This document shows, in pieces, positions 1 through 9,854 of a DNA stretch of 64,000 nt. Under the pieces are notes generated by a model. It was not told the DNA's origin. It ran no database searches and saw only the letters and a program-made list of their open reading frames with translations. Both the position numbers and the translations under genes were made by a program. This DNA comes from Gammaproteobacteria bacterium. GTDB taxonomy: Bacteria > Pseudomonadota > Gammaproteobacteria > Pseudomonadales > Azotimanducaceae. Position 1 is the stretch's first letter, and every line of letters starts with the position of its first letter. Location: NCBI GenBank assembly GCA_026707945.1, contig JAPOVV010000105.1:124001-188000 (forward strand), given 5' to 3'.

Positions 1-1
1 C

Positions 2-268
2 GTAATGAAACCGCCCGAGGAACGGATTGCGGCCGTCGTGCCAGACGCAACGCAGCGTGCTACGTTGTGTTTAGATGGAATTGAGCGATGCGTCGAGAGT
101 CGACAGTATCTACTCGGCGATACGTTTACAGCAGCCGACATCATGATGGGATATTCGATGATGCTCGCTGAACGAACAGGCGTTCTTACGTCTGCCCACC
201 CCAACTCTCAGCGATATTTCCATTTACTCGAGGGCCGGGAAGGCTTTAAAGCTGCTCGTGAGGCCTGA
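2..268 (+). CDS. Glutathione S-transferase family protein, C-terminal fragment (5' partial)
   Basis: The frame is open from the left edge, so only the last 88 or so codons are present. The segment YLLGDTFTAADIMMGYSM is the typical N-capping box/hydrophobic staple region of the all-helical GST C-terminal domain. The N-terminal thioredoxin-like glutathione-binding domain lies outside the window, so class and substrate cannot be told. Its 3' end overlaps the tail of the convergent transporter gene by 23 bases. Confidence 0.8.
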   Translation, partial: VMKPPEERIAAVVPDATQRATLCLDGIERCVESRQYLLGDTFTAADIMMGYSMMLAERTGVLTSAHPNSQRYFHLLEGREGFKAAREA

Positions 269-1589
269 TTCTAAGGCGATCCTTGAGTTCACGCACGATC
301 TGACCGTGCGTGTCGGCATCGAGTTTATAAACGAACGGAATTACAAGAAGCGCTAGATTCGCGATAAACGGAATCACCGCAATACACAATAGGATGCCGC
401 CGAGTACTTCACTCGATTGCGCCTGATTGGCGACGAATCCTGTAAGGGCAAGAATCGCTGGGATCGCCGTACCTGCAACTGTCTTCCCTACTTTCTGGAA
501 GAAACTTGCAGTCGAGTAAATGACGCCGTCTGCTCGCACGTCGTGTGCGTGTTGAGCGTACTCAATCGTGTCCGCCAACATCGCCCAACCTAAGACAGCG
601 ATCGGTGCACCACCGATCGCCATGATGCAACCCCAGACGAATACCATCTCGACGTTACTAGGATCATTGAAATAGAACCCCGTCGCGCCGATCATTGCGA
701 TGGTTGCACCAATCTGAACCGTCGCTGCCTTACCGAATCTCTTCGTCAAGAACGGTACAAAAATCAATCCGATAAACATGACCGCGAGCGTTACTGAAAA
801 AAACTCATCGATAAGCTCAGGACGCCCCATCGTGTATTTGAAGTAGTACGGTGCAACCGTTTGTCGGAAAGTGAACGCCAACATACCGAGTATGAATAAG
901 GAGATCACAATCCACAATGGCGAATTCCTGAATAGCGCTTTCATTGCATTTGGTAACGAGATCCGCTGTTCAGGCAAAGCAAGGTCTGTACGTTCTTTGG
1001 TTCCGCTAAAACACCACCACAGGAGCAATGTCCCCACGACACCGTACAGGATCATGGTGTACTGGAATCCATCTTCAACACCGAAGAAATAGACGAGAGG
1101 CATCATGCCCAGCGTCACGATCAACGCACCAGAAAATGCGCCACCCATTCGCAAAGATGTGAGTGTTGCACGTTCGTCATGATCATCCGTTAATACACTC
1201 GTCATGGCAGCATACGGAATCGTGACGATCGTATAGATCACGCCAAACAGGACATACGTGACATACGCCCAAATGATCTTGCCAGTTTCGTTGAAATCTG
1301 GAATCGTGAACGTCGCAATCGAAATCACTGCTAGTGGAATCGCTCCGAATGCCAAATACGGTCGAAATCGACCCCATTTCGATCGAGTGTGGTCCGCCAA
1401 GTAACCCATAAATGGGTCCGTTACCGCATCAACGATCCTTGCAACAAAGAAAATACCTGCCGCAACCGCCGCAGAGATACCGTAAAAGTCCGTGTAGAAA
1501 TACAATAAAAACGACAGCGTCGACATGAAATACAGGTTGATACCTGCGTCGCCGACAGCGTAAGCCAAGCGCGAACGAAACTTCATCAT
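246..1589 (-). CDS. GPH-family (MFS_2) sugar:cation symporter
   Basis: A 447-residue polytopic inner-membrane protein with about 12 hydrophobic segments. The cytoplasmic loop motif DAVTDPFMGYLADHTRSKWG with following FRP, near residues 55-80, is the hallmark of glycoside-pentoside-hexuronide:cation symporters such as MelB, XylP and YicJ. Members usually import glycosides or uronides with Na+ or H+. The substrate cannot be read from sequence. The neighbouring carboxylesterase, enolase-superfamily enzyme and nucleoside hydrolase suggest uptake of a sugar-like compound. The gene ends inside the convergent GST gene. Confidence 0.88.
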   Translation of the reverse strand: MMKFRSRLAYAVGDAGINLYFMSTLSFLLYFYTDFYGISAAVAAGIFFVARIVDAVTDPFMGYLADHTRSKWGRFRPYLAFGAIPLAVISIATFTIPDFNETGKIIWAYVTYVLFGVIYTIVTIPYAAMTSVLTDDHDERATLTSLRMGGAFSGALIVTLGMMPLVYFFGVEDGFQYTMILYGVVGTLLLWWCFSGTKERTDLALPEQRISLPNAMKALFRNSPLWIVISLFILGMLAFTFRQTVAPYYFKYTMGRPELIDEFFSVTLAVMFIGLIFVPFLTKRFGKAATVQIGATIAMIGATGFYFNDPSNVEMVFVWGCIMAIGGAPIAVLGWAMLADTIEYAQHAHDVRADGVIYSTASFFQKVGKTVAGTAIPAILALTGFVANQAQSSEVLGGILLCIAVIPFIANLALLVIPFVYKLDADTHGQIVRELKDRLRIRPHEQL

Positions 1590-1723
1590 GGGTTGAATAC
1601 GCTGTCCTTTTATGTCGTCTTAGGTTCGATCAGGTGCGCAATGCTAGGCATTTCTCTAAATGCGTATTTGGTTAAGCGGAAGATTGTGACGCCATCACTG
1701 CTAATTTGGATCGTTCAACCATC

Positions 1724-3532
1724 ATGTTGAGAAAAATCGCCATCGGACTTATCGTCGTGCTGCTTCTCGCGTTAGTCTTGATTTACTTCCTATCGCCAGA
1801 TGAGGAACCCGTCGAAGAACCTATCTTGCCGGAACCGACAACTACCCGGTTAACGACCGAAGGCGAGTACATAGGTTTTTTAGACGCAAACGGATCGCGG
1901 GCATGGCTTGGACTTCCATTTGCGGCGCCACCCGTCGAGGAACTCAGATGGGTCAAGCCAAACCAGCCCGAACCTCATTCTGGAATAAAACAGGCGATTG
2001 CGTTCGGGGATCCCTGTGTGCAATTTTCGAATCCAACCCTTCGCGCACATGATGAGACGGTCGTAGGCGTTGTTGGAAATGAGGATTGTCTTTACCTAAA
2101 CGTCTGGTCACCTCCCAACACCATCGATGCACCGGTAATGTTCTGGATTCACGGCGGTGGTAATTCAGTTGGCGAGGCTGGTACGTACAACGGATCCGTG
2201 ATCGCCGCTACGCACAAACTCGTGGTCGTTACCACGAACTATCGTCTCGGCCTCCTTGGTTGGTTCAATCACCCTGACTTACTCGCAGTGAGCGAGCAAT
2301 CCAGCGGTAATTTCGGTACGTTGGATCTAATCCGTGCTCTCGAATGGGTACGTGACAACATTCGCAGCTTCGGCGGCGATCCTAGCAACGTCACAGTGTT
2401 TGGAGAATCGGCTGGTGGTTTCAACACATTGGCCCTCATGGCTTCACCGCAAGCGAAGGGACTATTCCATCGGGCAATCTCTCAAAGCGGTGGATTCGAC
2501 GTTGACGACCCTGCGTTTGGGTACATGCTCAAGAACGAGGGTGGTCACGCGAACAGCGCGCGAGAAATCGTCAACCGGTTACTTATCATCGACGATCTAG
2601 CATCTGATGAATCGGAAGCGACCGCACTTCAGGGTGATTGGAGCCCACAGGAACTAACGGAATACCTTAAATCCAAGCCGGCTTCGGAGATCTACGCCAC
2701 CCTCGGTACAAATGGCGGTTTCGGAATGATCGATTTTCCGAGCGGGTTCGGCGACGACATGGTGCTGCCGAAGGAGACTGACGAGCCACTCTTCGCCAAT
2801 ACGAGCAACTACAACGCAGTCCCTGTCATCCTAGGCACCAACCGTGACGAACCAACCCTATTCATGCTTCAACAACCTGAATATACAGATACCGTGCTTG
2901 GAATATTTCCGACCTTAAAAGACGAGAACGATTATCGGCGCGTGGTCTATCACGGAGCTCAAGCGTGGAAGGCTCGCGGTGTCGATCAGATCGCGAAAGT
3001 TATGCAATCAGGCGGACACAATGACGTATATACATATCGGTTCGATTGGGATGAAGAAGCTAGTTCCATCTTTTTTGACTTGCAGGTAGCACTAGGTGCG
3101 GGACATGCGATGGAAATCCCATTTGTCTTTGGAAGTTTCTCAGGCGACAACATGCTGGCTGGCTTCTACCCAAACAATGAGGCTCAATTTGCATTGAGCA
3201 AGAGCATGATGTCCTATTGGGCCGAGTTTGCTCATACCGGAAATCCTGCACGAGGACGAGACGGCAATGAAGTCGAATGGACGCCTTTCGGTGAAAATGA
3301 ACAGACAAGCATCATTTTTGACACCGCTAAAGACGGCGGAATCCGCATGATGGACGAACTCGTAACGTACGAGACAGTTAGGGAAGAGTTGGTCAACGAC
3401 CAATCATTTAACGACAACGACCTTCGTTGTCGCACATACATTAGAAACCTGCGCGAAGCACCGGTATATAGCGAGGACGACCTAAGTGCAATGGGTTGCG
3501 ATCACATTGATCCAGCTCAGGTCAACTGGTAG
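1724..3532 (+). CDS. Type-B carboxylesterase/lipase, membrane-anchored or exported
   Basis: An alpha/beta-hydrolase of about 602 residues, typical of the COesterase family. The nucleophile sits in GESAG (Ser229), the acid is probably Glu376 in GTNRDE, and the histidine is His461 in GAGHAMEIPFVFG. The oxyanion-hole motif is WIHGGGN. An N-terminal hydrophobic stretch after LRK (IAIGLIVVLLLALVLIYFL) is a signal anchor or uncleaved signal, so the enzyme probably acts in the periplasm. The frame also has a TTG at 1706. The ATG at 1724 is preferred because it leaves the basic-then-hydrophobic signal at the very N-terminus. The stop lies 12 bases from the convergent carboxylase gene. Confidence 0.88.
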   Translation: MLRKIAIGLIVVLLLALVLIYFLSPDEEPVEEPILPEPTTTRLTTEGEYIGFLDANGSRAWLGLPFAAPPVEELRWVKPNQPEPHSGIKQAIAFGDPCVQFSNPTLRAHDETVVGVVGNEDCLYLNVWSPPNTIDAPVMFWIHGGGNSVGEAGTYNGSVIAATHKLVVVTTNYRLGLLGWFNHPDLLAVSEQSSGNFGTLDLIRALEWVRDNIRSFGGDPSNVTVFGESAGGFNTLALMASPQAKGLFHRAISQSGGFDVDDPAFGYMLKNEGGHANSAREIVNRLLIIDDLASDESEATALQGDWSPQELTEYLKSKPASEIYATLGTNGGFGMIDFPSGFGDDMVLPKETDEPLFANTSNYNAVPVILGTNRDEPTLFMLQQPEYTDTVLGIFPTLKDENDYRRVVYHGAQAWKARGVDQIAKVMQSGGHNDVYTYRFDWDEEASSIFFDLQVALGAGHAMEIPFVFGSFSGDNMLAGFYPNNEAQFALSKSMMSYWAEFAHTGNPARGRDGNEVEWTPFGENEQTSIIFDTAKDGGIRMMDELVTYETVREELVNDQSFNDNDLRCRTYIRNLREAPVYSEDDLSAMGCDHIDPAQVNW

Positions 3533-3544
3533 CGTTCGATCGCG

Positions 3545-6500
3545 TTACCACGTATCGATGTATGGGCGTTTCTTTGTTTCCCTAGGTATCGGTTCGGGCA
3601 AGCTCTTCATCCCACGTACGATCCAGCTCCTCGTCGCTGCTGGATCGATCACGTCATCAATGCCAAAAAAAGTCGCGGAATTAACGGCTTTCGCACGCTC
3701 GTATGAACTGGCAACCATCTCATCGAATCGCTTGATGCGTTCTTCTGCGGTTTCAAGTTCCATAAGTTCATTGCGATAGCCCAGTTTCACGGATCCTTCG
3801 ATGTTCATGCCCGCAAATTCGGCCGTTGGCCATGCAACACAGAAGAACGGTACGAGAGACGAACCGCCGCACATTGCTTGAACACCCAAGCCATAGGCTT
3901 TACGAATGATCACTCCAAACATTGGAATGGAAAGGTTTGCGCCGGTGTTGAACAAACGACAAGAGTGACGAACGAGCGCTGTCTTTTCAACTTCAGGACC
4001 TACCATGATGCCGGGGCAATCCATAACGCTAATCACGGGTAGGTCGAACGCGTCGCAAAGTTGCAAAAATCGCGCAGCCTTGTCCGCGCCATCAGTGTCG
4101 ATCGCACCAGCTAAATGATGAGCGTTATTCGCGATGAGACCGAATGGTTTGCCTTCGATCCGCAAGAAACACGTGACAATTCCGATACCAAAATTCTCTC
4201 GGATTTCCAGTACTGAGTCAACGTCCGCCAGCGTATGGATGACATCTCGAACGTTGTACATCCGTAAACGATTCTCTGGAACGACGTGTCGCATTTTCCT
4301 TTGATCCGGCGTTTCCCATTCGTCGATCGAGCCTTGAAAGTACGAGATGTACTTCTTCGCGGTATCGATTAATTCCTGCTCATCGTCAACGATGATGTCG
4401 ACAACGCCATTCGGTACCTGGAACGACATCGGGCCTACTTCCTCGGGGGTATAGATACCTAAACCCCCGCCTTCGATCATGGCAGGACCGCCCATCGCGA
4501 TCGTGGATTTCTTGGTAGCGATGATCACGTCGCAACAACCCAGCAAAGCGGTGTTACCAGCGAAACACCGACCTGAGTTTACGCCGACAAGCGGAACTCG
4601 TGCTGACAACTTCGACCATTGTGTAAACGTGTAGGTATCCATTCCTACACCCCCACTTCCGTCCGTGTCTCCCGGCCGTCCCCCGCCGCCTTCACTAAAC
4701 AGAATGACGGGCAGCTTAAACCGATTAGCAAGTTCGAAAATCCGATCCTGTTTGTAGTGGTTCTTATGACCTTGCGTACCAGCGAATACCGTATAGTCAT
4801 ACGCGACCGCTACACACCTCGCGTCCTGATCTGGAAAGAGGTCCGAGTTAACCGTACCGACGCCACAGATCAATCCGTCCGCGGCCGTGTTCTCACGCAA
4901 CCATTGTTCGGTACGACGACGTCGCTGAGCCGCTAGTACTAGCGGTCCATATTCGATGAAACTACCTTCGTCGCAGAGATCGTTAATGTTTTTACGAGCC
5001 GTTTGCTGACCTGTTCGTTCACGACGCTCCATCGCTTTGGGGCGGTTCTCATCGTAGATCCACTTCTTTCGTTCGATGGTTTCCTGGAGATCGCCTCGTA
5101 TGTGATCTAGATCTAATTCCTCACTTGCTTCGCTTCCTTCAACATCAACGTCCGCCGCCTCAACAAATACGAGTGGGTGTCCCTCCTGAATGACGTTGCC
5201 TTCTTCCACGTCCACCCTTCGGACGATGCCGCTAACGCTTGCGCTGATCACGTGTTCCATCTTCATGGCTTCCATGATGACCAATTCCTGATGGGCAGCA
5301 ACCGATTCGCCTTCTTGAACCTTGACACTAACGACCGTGCCTTGAATTGGCGCTGGTTGACCGATTGATCCATCCGGACCGACAAAATCGATCTCGCTCT
5401 CTAATTCCTCTTCGACAGCGGCCGCTTCCGCCTTCGCCTTTTTGATGGCGTCAGCGTATTCAAACAACGCCAAGGGGTCGCGCGAATCAACCTGACCTCC
5501 GGCTAACCCCGATGACGGAACATCCGATCCTCCCATAGCTTCCTGCGATTTAAGCGCGAGTTCCGCGGCATTCTGATCTACCCAACGTGTCGTCACTTCC
5601 CCATTTCGGAATGCTTCGGAATACAGAATCTGTTGTAAGAAATCAACATTCGTTCTGATACCTTCAATGTGACAATGACTAAGTGCACGTTCCGCGCGGT
5701 TGACCACTACGTCGAAGTCGGTGGACCGACTCGATACGACGACCTTGCAAAGCAGCGAGTCAAAATTCGCTGACGTTGTATATCCGCTGTATCCAAATCC
5801 ATCCACACGAATCCCCGGACCCGTAGGCATCTCATAGCGAGTAATCGTGCCTCCTGACGGACGAACCTCGCCCGTAGGGGTAATTTCTTCCATGTTGACC
5901 CGACACTGAATGGCGTATCCAGTCGTGCCGTGTTGCGACCATCCATCTAATTGCAGATCATCAAAACTCTCTCCACCTGCGAGACGGAGTTGGGTCTGCA
6001 CCAGATCTAGTCCGGTCACCATTTCCGTTACCGTGTGTTCAACCTGGAGTCGTGCGTTCGCTTCGATGAATGCGAAAGACGATTGATCATCAGCGTCTAC
6101 TAGAAACTCGAAGGTTCCTAGGCTCCGATAGTCCAACGATTCGGCGATTTTGACGGCACTCGATTCAATAGCATCTAGCGTCGCTTCCGGTAGACCGAAT
6201 GCTGGTGCGACTTCGACTAGCTTTTGATGACGACGCTGCGCACTGCACTCGCGTGTGTGAAAGTCGACGGCGTGCCCTTTTCCATCCCCAACGATCTGCA
6301 CTTCGATGTGCCGCGCTCGCTCGATGAGTTGCTCGACGTAAAGATCACCATTGCCGAACGCCGCCTTTGCTTCCGACTGACACCGTTCATATGCGGATTC
6401 GATCTCGTCGAGTTCGGACGCCACGCGTGTCCCTCGGCCACCTCCGCCCGCAATCGCTTTGATCATGATTGCCTTCTCGGGTCCGAGTGACTTGTAGAAG

Positions 6501-6934
6501 TTCACTACCTCTTCGAGAGGTGTTGGGCGATCCGTACCCAGTATGACAGGAACACCAGCGTTGACTGCTGATCTGCGCGCTTGGGACTTGTCGCCGCACA
6601 ATGCAAGAGTGGCTGGCGATGGTCCAACGAAAACTAACCCCGCATCCTCCACTGCTGTCGCAAACTTGGCACTTTCGGCCAAAAATCCGTAGCCCGGATG
6701 AACCGCATCGCAGTTCATCTCCTTCGCAGCCTTGACGATTTGATCGATGTCGAGGTACGCCTCAACGCCAGATCCTTCAAGCGCGAGTACGGCATCGACC
6801 GATTTCACGTGGAGACTAGACGCGTCATCGTGGGAGTGGATTCCTACCGAAGCAATCGCTAGATCACTGGCAGCTTGTGCGATTCGAATCGCGATTTCTC
6901 CGCGATTTGCGATCAATAAACGTTGAATGGGCAT
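3545..6934 (-). CDS. Single-chain biotin-dependent acyl-CoA carboxylase (BC-BCCP-CT fusion)
   Basis: A 1129-residue protein carrying all three activities of an acyl-CoA carboxylase. Residues 1 to about 450 are biotin carboxylase, with RLLIANRGEIAIRI at the N-terminus, a glycine-rich ATP loop KAIAGGGGRGTR near residue 160 and EANARLQVEHTVTE. A biotinyl-carrier domain at about 520-600 has the biotin site EAMKMEH (Lys558). The carboxyltransferase domain runs from about 620 to the end, with GGGRPGDTDGSGG and the paired CT crotonase folds. The order resembles the single-chain long-chain acyl-CoA carboxylase group rather than split AccA/PccA systems. The substrate chain length is not evident. Confidence 0.9.
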   Translation of the reverse strand: MPIQRLLIANRGEIAIRIAQAASDLAIASVGIHSHDDASSLHVKSVDAVLALEGSGVEAYLDIDQIVKAAKEMNCDAVHPGYGFLAESAKFATAVEDAGLVFVGPSPATLALCGDKSQARRSAVNAGVPVILGTDRPTPLEEVVNFYKSLGPEKAIMIKAIAGGGGRGTRVASELDEIESAYERCQSEAKAAFGNGDLYVEQLIERARHIEVQIVGDGKGHAVDFHTRECSAQRRHQKLVEVAPAFGLPEATLDAIESSAVKIAESLDYRSLGTFEFLVDADDQSSFAFIEANARLQVEHTVTEMVTGLDLVQTQLRLAGGESFDDLQLDGWSQHGTTGYAIQCRVNMEEITPTGEVRPSGGTITRYEMPTGPGIRVDGFGYSGYTTSANFDSLLCKVVVSSRSTDFDVVVNRAERALSHCHIEGIRTNVDFLQQILYSEAFRNGEVTTRWVDQNAAELALKSQEAMGGSDVPSSGLAGGQVDSRDPLALFEYADAIKKAKAEAAAVEEELESEIDFVGPDGSIGQPAPIQGTVVSVKVQEGESVAAHQELVIMEAMKMEHVISASVSGIVRRVDVEEGNVIQEGHPLVFVEAADVDVEGSEASEELDLDHIRGDLQETIERKKWIYDENRPKAMERRERTGQQTARKNINDLCDEGSFIEYGPLVLAAQRRRRTEQWLRENTAADGLICGVGTVNSDLFPDQDARCVAVAYDYTVFAGTQGHKNHYKQDRIFELANRFKLPVILFSEGGGGRPGDTDGSGGVGMDTYTFTQWSKLSARVPLVGVNSGRCFAGNTALLGCCDVIIATKKSTIAMGGPAMIEGGGLGIYTPEEVGPMSFQVPNGVVDIIVDDEQELIDTAKKYISYFQGSIDEWETPDQRKMRHVVPENRLRMYNVRDVIHTLADVDSVLEIRENFGIGIVTCFLRIEGKPFGLIANNAHHLAGAIDTDGADKAARFLQLCDAFDLPVISVMDCPGIMVGPEVEKTALVRHSCRLFNTGANLSIPMFGVIIRKAYGLGVQAMCGGSSLVPFFCVAWPTAEFAGMNIEGSVKLGYRNELMELETAEERIKRFDEMVASSYERAKAVNSATFFGIDDVIDPAATRSWIVRGMKSLPEPIPRETKKRPYIDTW

Positions 6935-7008
6935 GGACCCGAACGGCGAAGAAAAAGAGCGTTCGATTTTATTTTCGGCCTGGCAAAATCGGCCGATTAG
7001 GACTCTAG

Positions 7009-7932
7009 CTAATCTCCATAAAGCACTTGATATATCAGCGTCTTTACTGCGTCGGCGTCAACCTCGTAACCTACCTTGATCTGCGACTGTTTTCGCGTCA
7101 CACGCCATCTTTCGTCAACCACTGTCATGCCGCGAGTAAGTGTTCCATCTAGTTCAACAGATACTTCTCGAGGCACAAACTCGAACAGCTCCGGGTGAGT
7201 CACGGCAAAGACGGCGCAAGGATCGTGCATGGCAACTTCGGAAGTGCCAGTCAAATCGCGTAATGTCTCGATGATTCGAGCGAAATTCTGGTCTATGAAG
7301 TCGGTGCGAGGATCGTCGGGCGATGCCCGATTGATCGACTCAAGCTCTGCCTCCGAGATCTGCACTTGATGTGTGAGATTCAAGCCGCTCATTAACGTAT
7401 TGCCATTCGCACGAAACACGACGTCAGCAGCTTCAGGATCGAAATAGATATTGAATTCCGCAGATGCAGTCACGTTACCGCCGTAAGGTCCGCCACCCAT
7501 GAGCGAGAGTCCCGCGATCCGGTCAAACCAAGTTTTGTCCCGCGTCAGGACCTGTGCAATATTGGTCAGCGGTCCGATTGCGACCACCCAGACGTCCGTA
7601 TCAACACTATCGAGTAGAAACTCAATGGCCCGGTCGCTCGTTTCGGAGCGTGACGGGTCTGGTAACTGAATGCCGCCAAGACCGTCAACACCATGAACTT
7701 CACTCGCAAACGATGGTTCTGAAGCGATTGGCGCCGATGCACCTCGATGCACAGGCGTCGAAGTATCAAGAAGATCGCATATACGGATTGCGTTCTTCGT
7801 ACCGTTTTCAACGCTCGTATTACCTGAAACGGTGGTGATTCCCACCACGTCCGCGAAATGATGTGCGAGGATCAAGGCGATAGCGTCGTCGTGGCCAGGA
7901 TCGGTATCGATGATGAGTCGTGGTTTATTCAA
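7009..7932 (-). CDS. Inosine-uridine preferring nucleoside hydrolase family protein
   Basis: A 307-residue protein hydrolysing the N-glycosidic bond of ribonucleosides, or of a related N-riboside. The N-terminal calcium-binding motif IDTDPGHDDAIAL (residues 8-20) holds the catalytic Asp cluster. Further conserved segments are MGGGPYGGNVTASAEFNIYFDPEAA and the C-terminal MHDPCAV, which supplies another calcium-ligating Asp. No signal peptide is seen, so it is cytoplasmic. The start is TTG, because the DTDPG motif lies only eight residues in and no ATG or GTG is available. It is divergent from the enolase-superfamily gene. Confidence 0.9.
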   Translation of the reverse strand: MNKPRLIIDTDPGHDDAIALILAHHFADVVGITTVSGNTSVENGTKNAIRICDLLDTSTPVHRGASAPIASEPSFASEVHGVDGLGGIQLPDPSRSETSDRAIEFLLDSVDTDVWVVAIGPLTNIAQVLTRDKTWFDRIAGLSLMGGGPYGGNVTASAEFNIYFDPEAADVVFRANGNTLMSGLNLTHQVQISEAELESINRASPDDPRTDFIDQNFARIIETLRDLTGTSEVAMHDPCAVFAVTHPELFEFVPREVSVELDGTLTRGMTVVDERWRVTRKQSQIKVGYEVDADAVKTLIYQVLYGD

Positions 7933-8041
7933 ATCTTTACGTCTCGGTTAGATGTACCAGTTCGAGTTATCCATGCTGAACACGAATTTTCACAGTTTTC
8001 TTCCTGATAGCACACGTTTAATTCGGTGAATTACCGCTCGA

Positions 8042-8071
8042 TTGACATAGCGTCCTACGCGGTACTACATT
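8042..8071 (+). promoter_or_regulatory. Candidate sigma-70 promoter for the enolase-superfamily gene
   Basis: A perfect -35 TTGACA (8042-8047) is followed after 18 bases by TACATT (8066-8071, 4 of 6 matches to the -10 consensus). Transcription would begin around 8078. That excludes the upstream TTG (8079) as a practical start and favours the ATG at 8094. Confidence 0.5.
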
Positions 8072-8093
8072 AGCGATATTGGTGCAGCTACAC

Positions 8094-9257
8094 ATGAAAA
8101 TTAAGGAAATCAAGACATTTCATTGCCCTGCCGAGTGGCGACGCTACCACTTCGTACGCGTTACCCTCGAAAACGGTATCGTCGGCTGGAGCGAATACGA
8201 TGAAGGTTTCGATGCGGTGGGTGTAACCACCGCGATCGATCGCATGAGTCGTGCTGTGGTCGGTCAAGATGCGATAAATCATGAGGGTATCTATGCGCGA
8301 CTCGCAGCGACCGCTCGACAGTCACTTTTCGGTGTATTGCCACGAGCAATAGGTGCCATCGAAAACGCGATCCTAGACGCCAAGGCGAAACATTTTGATG
8401 TGCCGTGTTATGAAATCCTAGGTGGGAAGGTACGGGATGCCGTACGCGTTTACTGGTCGCACTGTGGTACCTGGCGAATTTCCCGCCCCGACAAGTATCG
8501 TACCGCCGTTCGTAATCTCGACGACATACGAGCACTAGGTCGCGAAGTTGTGGACGAAGGTTTCACTGCATTGAAGACCAACATCTTTCGGCAGACCGAT
8601 AAAGGTCTCGTTAACTGGGGTCCGGGTTTTAATCGCAATGATGATCCAGCGCGCACACCGCCCCGCTATGTGCTGAACGGATTTGTCGAGTATCTGGAAG
8701 CATTTCGCGAAGGATGCGGTCCAGACGTCGACATTTTGATAGATCTGAACTTTAACGCGCGCACCGAGGGCTACTTAAGCATTCTGCGCGCCTTGCAGGA
8801 TCTCGATATTTATTGGATTGAGATCGATACACCTTATCCGAATGCATTAGCAACGATCAGACAGCGAAGCCCCTTCACAATCAGCGGATGCGAATCGCTC
8901 ACTGGATTGGTCGAGTACCTTCCCTACTTTCAAGCGGAAGCGCTAGACGTCGCGATCATCGACATTCCTTGGATCGGCGCTTGGCAGGCGTTAAAAGTCG
9001 CCTCAGCAGCGGATGCGTTCCAAGTGAATGTTGCCCCTCACAACTACTACGGTCATTTATCGAGCATGATGAGCGCACACTTCTGTAGCGTCGTACCAAA
9101 TTTGAAAATCATGGAAACTGATATTGATCGTGTCGAAGCGGACGCGACGATATTTACGCATGCGCCAGACATTCGAGACGGCATGTTGCATATGCCGGAT
9201 CGTCCTGGTTGGGGTACAGAACCTAATATGGACGTTCTAAGCGAGACAATGAACTAG
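8094..9257 (+). CDS. Mandelate racemase/muconate lactonizing enzyme family protein (sugar-acid dehydratase-like)
   Basis: A 387-residue enolase-superfamily enzyme: an N-terminal capping domain beginning MKIKEIKTFHC and a C-terminal (beta/alpha)7-beta barrel. Candidate metal ligands are the Asp in DILIDLNFN, the Glu in YWIEIDTP and the Glu in ISGCESL. The histidine in NVAPHNYYGHL near residue 310 is a plausible general acid/base. Members abstract a proton alpha to a carboxylate, often from sugar acids. The exact reaction is unknown. The start follows the predicted promoter and the conserved N-terminal strand. It is probably part of a catabolic set with the symporter and esterase. Confidence 0.85.
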   Translation: MKIKEIKTFHCPAEWRRYHFVRVTLENGIVGWSEYDEGFDAVGVTTAIDRMSRAVVGQDAINHEGIYARLAATARQSLFGVLPRAIGAIENAILDAKAKHFDVPCYEILGGKVRDAVRVYWSHCGTWRISRPDKYRTAVRNLDDIRALGREVVDEGFTALKTNIFRQTDKGLVNWGPGFNRNDDPARTPPRYVLNGFVEYLEAFREGCGPDVDILIDLNFNARTEGYLSILRALQDLDIYWIEIDTPYPNALATIRQRSPFTISGCESLTGLVEYLPYFQAEALDVAIIDIPWIGAWQALKVASAADAFQVNVAPHNYYGHLSSMMSAHFCSVVPNLKIMETDIDRVEADATIFTHAPDIRDGMLHMPDRPGWGTEPNMDVLSETMN

Positions 9258-9283
9258 CGTCGCCGCCGCGAGGGTCCTATCGA

Positions 9284-9802
9284 TTACTGAGACTCTGATT
9301 CAGAGATAGTAAATCGGTTATTCGACCAAAACGTTTGGTGACAGGCGACACACACTTGATAAAGTTGAGCACCCGATTGAAACAGCTCGGCGCCGTCGCG
9401 ATCGATCACTGATTGGCGTCCGCGATCTGCGGCGATTACCAACATCTGCGAGAGTTCATTCCAAGCCGGCCGATTCAACGAGTAGCGTTCATCTTGAAGG
9501 ACAGCGCTTAGCCGCGTGATTTCGTCCGCCGCGTCGATGACCCTTTGCCACCCCTCTTCGGTCGTTGGCGTGAGATCGGTCGTGCCTTCGTACGTATCGA
9601 TGAATCCAGCTGAATCCCAGAAGACTTCGGATGCGTCGTTTAGTAATGGATCCATCACATGAGCCAAAGTAGGAGGTCCTTCGGTTTCAGAAGTTGCCTG
9701 CGGTGAACAACCGCATAAAAACAACGTGATACAAACTAATGCAGAAGACCTAACGAAAAGTGCCACGCGTTCTCTAATTTGAATGAACAATGTGTCAGTC
9801 AC
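9284..9802 (-). CDS. Monohaem cytochrome c-type lipoprotein
   Basis: A 172-residue protein with a hydrophobic signal followed by the lipobox LCGC at about residues 28-31, so it is likely anchored in a membrane facing the periplasm. A single haem-binding motif CVACH lies near the C-terminus (about residue 153) followed by QTFW. Earlier residues are predicted mostly helical. A C-terminal CxxCH after helices resembles class II cytochromes (cytochrome c prime). The start appears to be GTG. It converges with the enolase-superfamily gene and lies downstream of a carboxyltransferase gene. The electron-transfer partner is unknown. Confidence 0.72.
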   Translation of the reverse strand: MTDTLFIQIRERVALFVRSSALVCITLFLCGCSPQATSETEGPPTLAHVMDPLLNDASEVFWDSAGFIDTYEGTTDLTPTTEEGWQRVIDAADEITRLSAVLQDERYSLNRPAWNELSQMLVIAADRGRQSVIDRDGAELFQSGAQLYQVCVACHQTFWSNNRFTISESESQ

Positions 9803-9854
9803 CCGCTGTAGTAAGCCTCATTATCCCAGTTTGAAGTACGTTTCAGATTACGTA

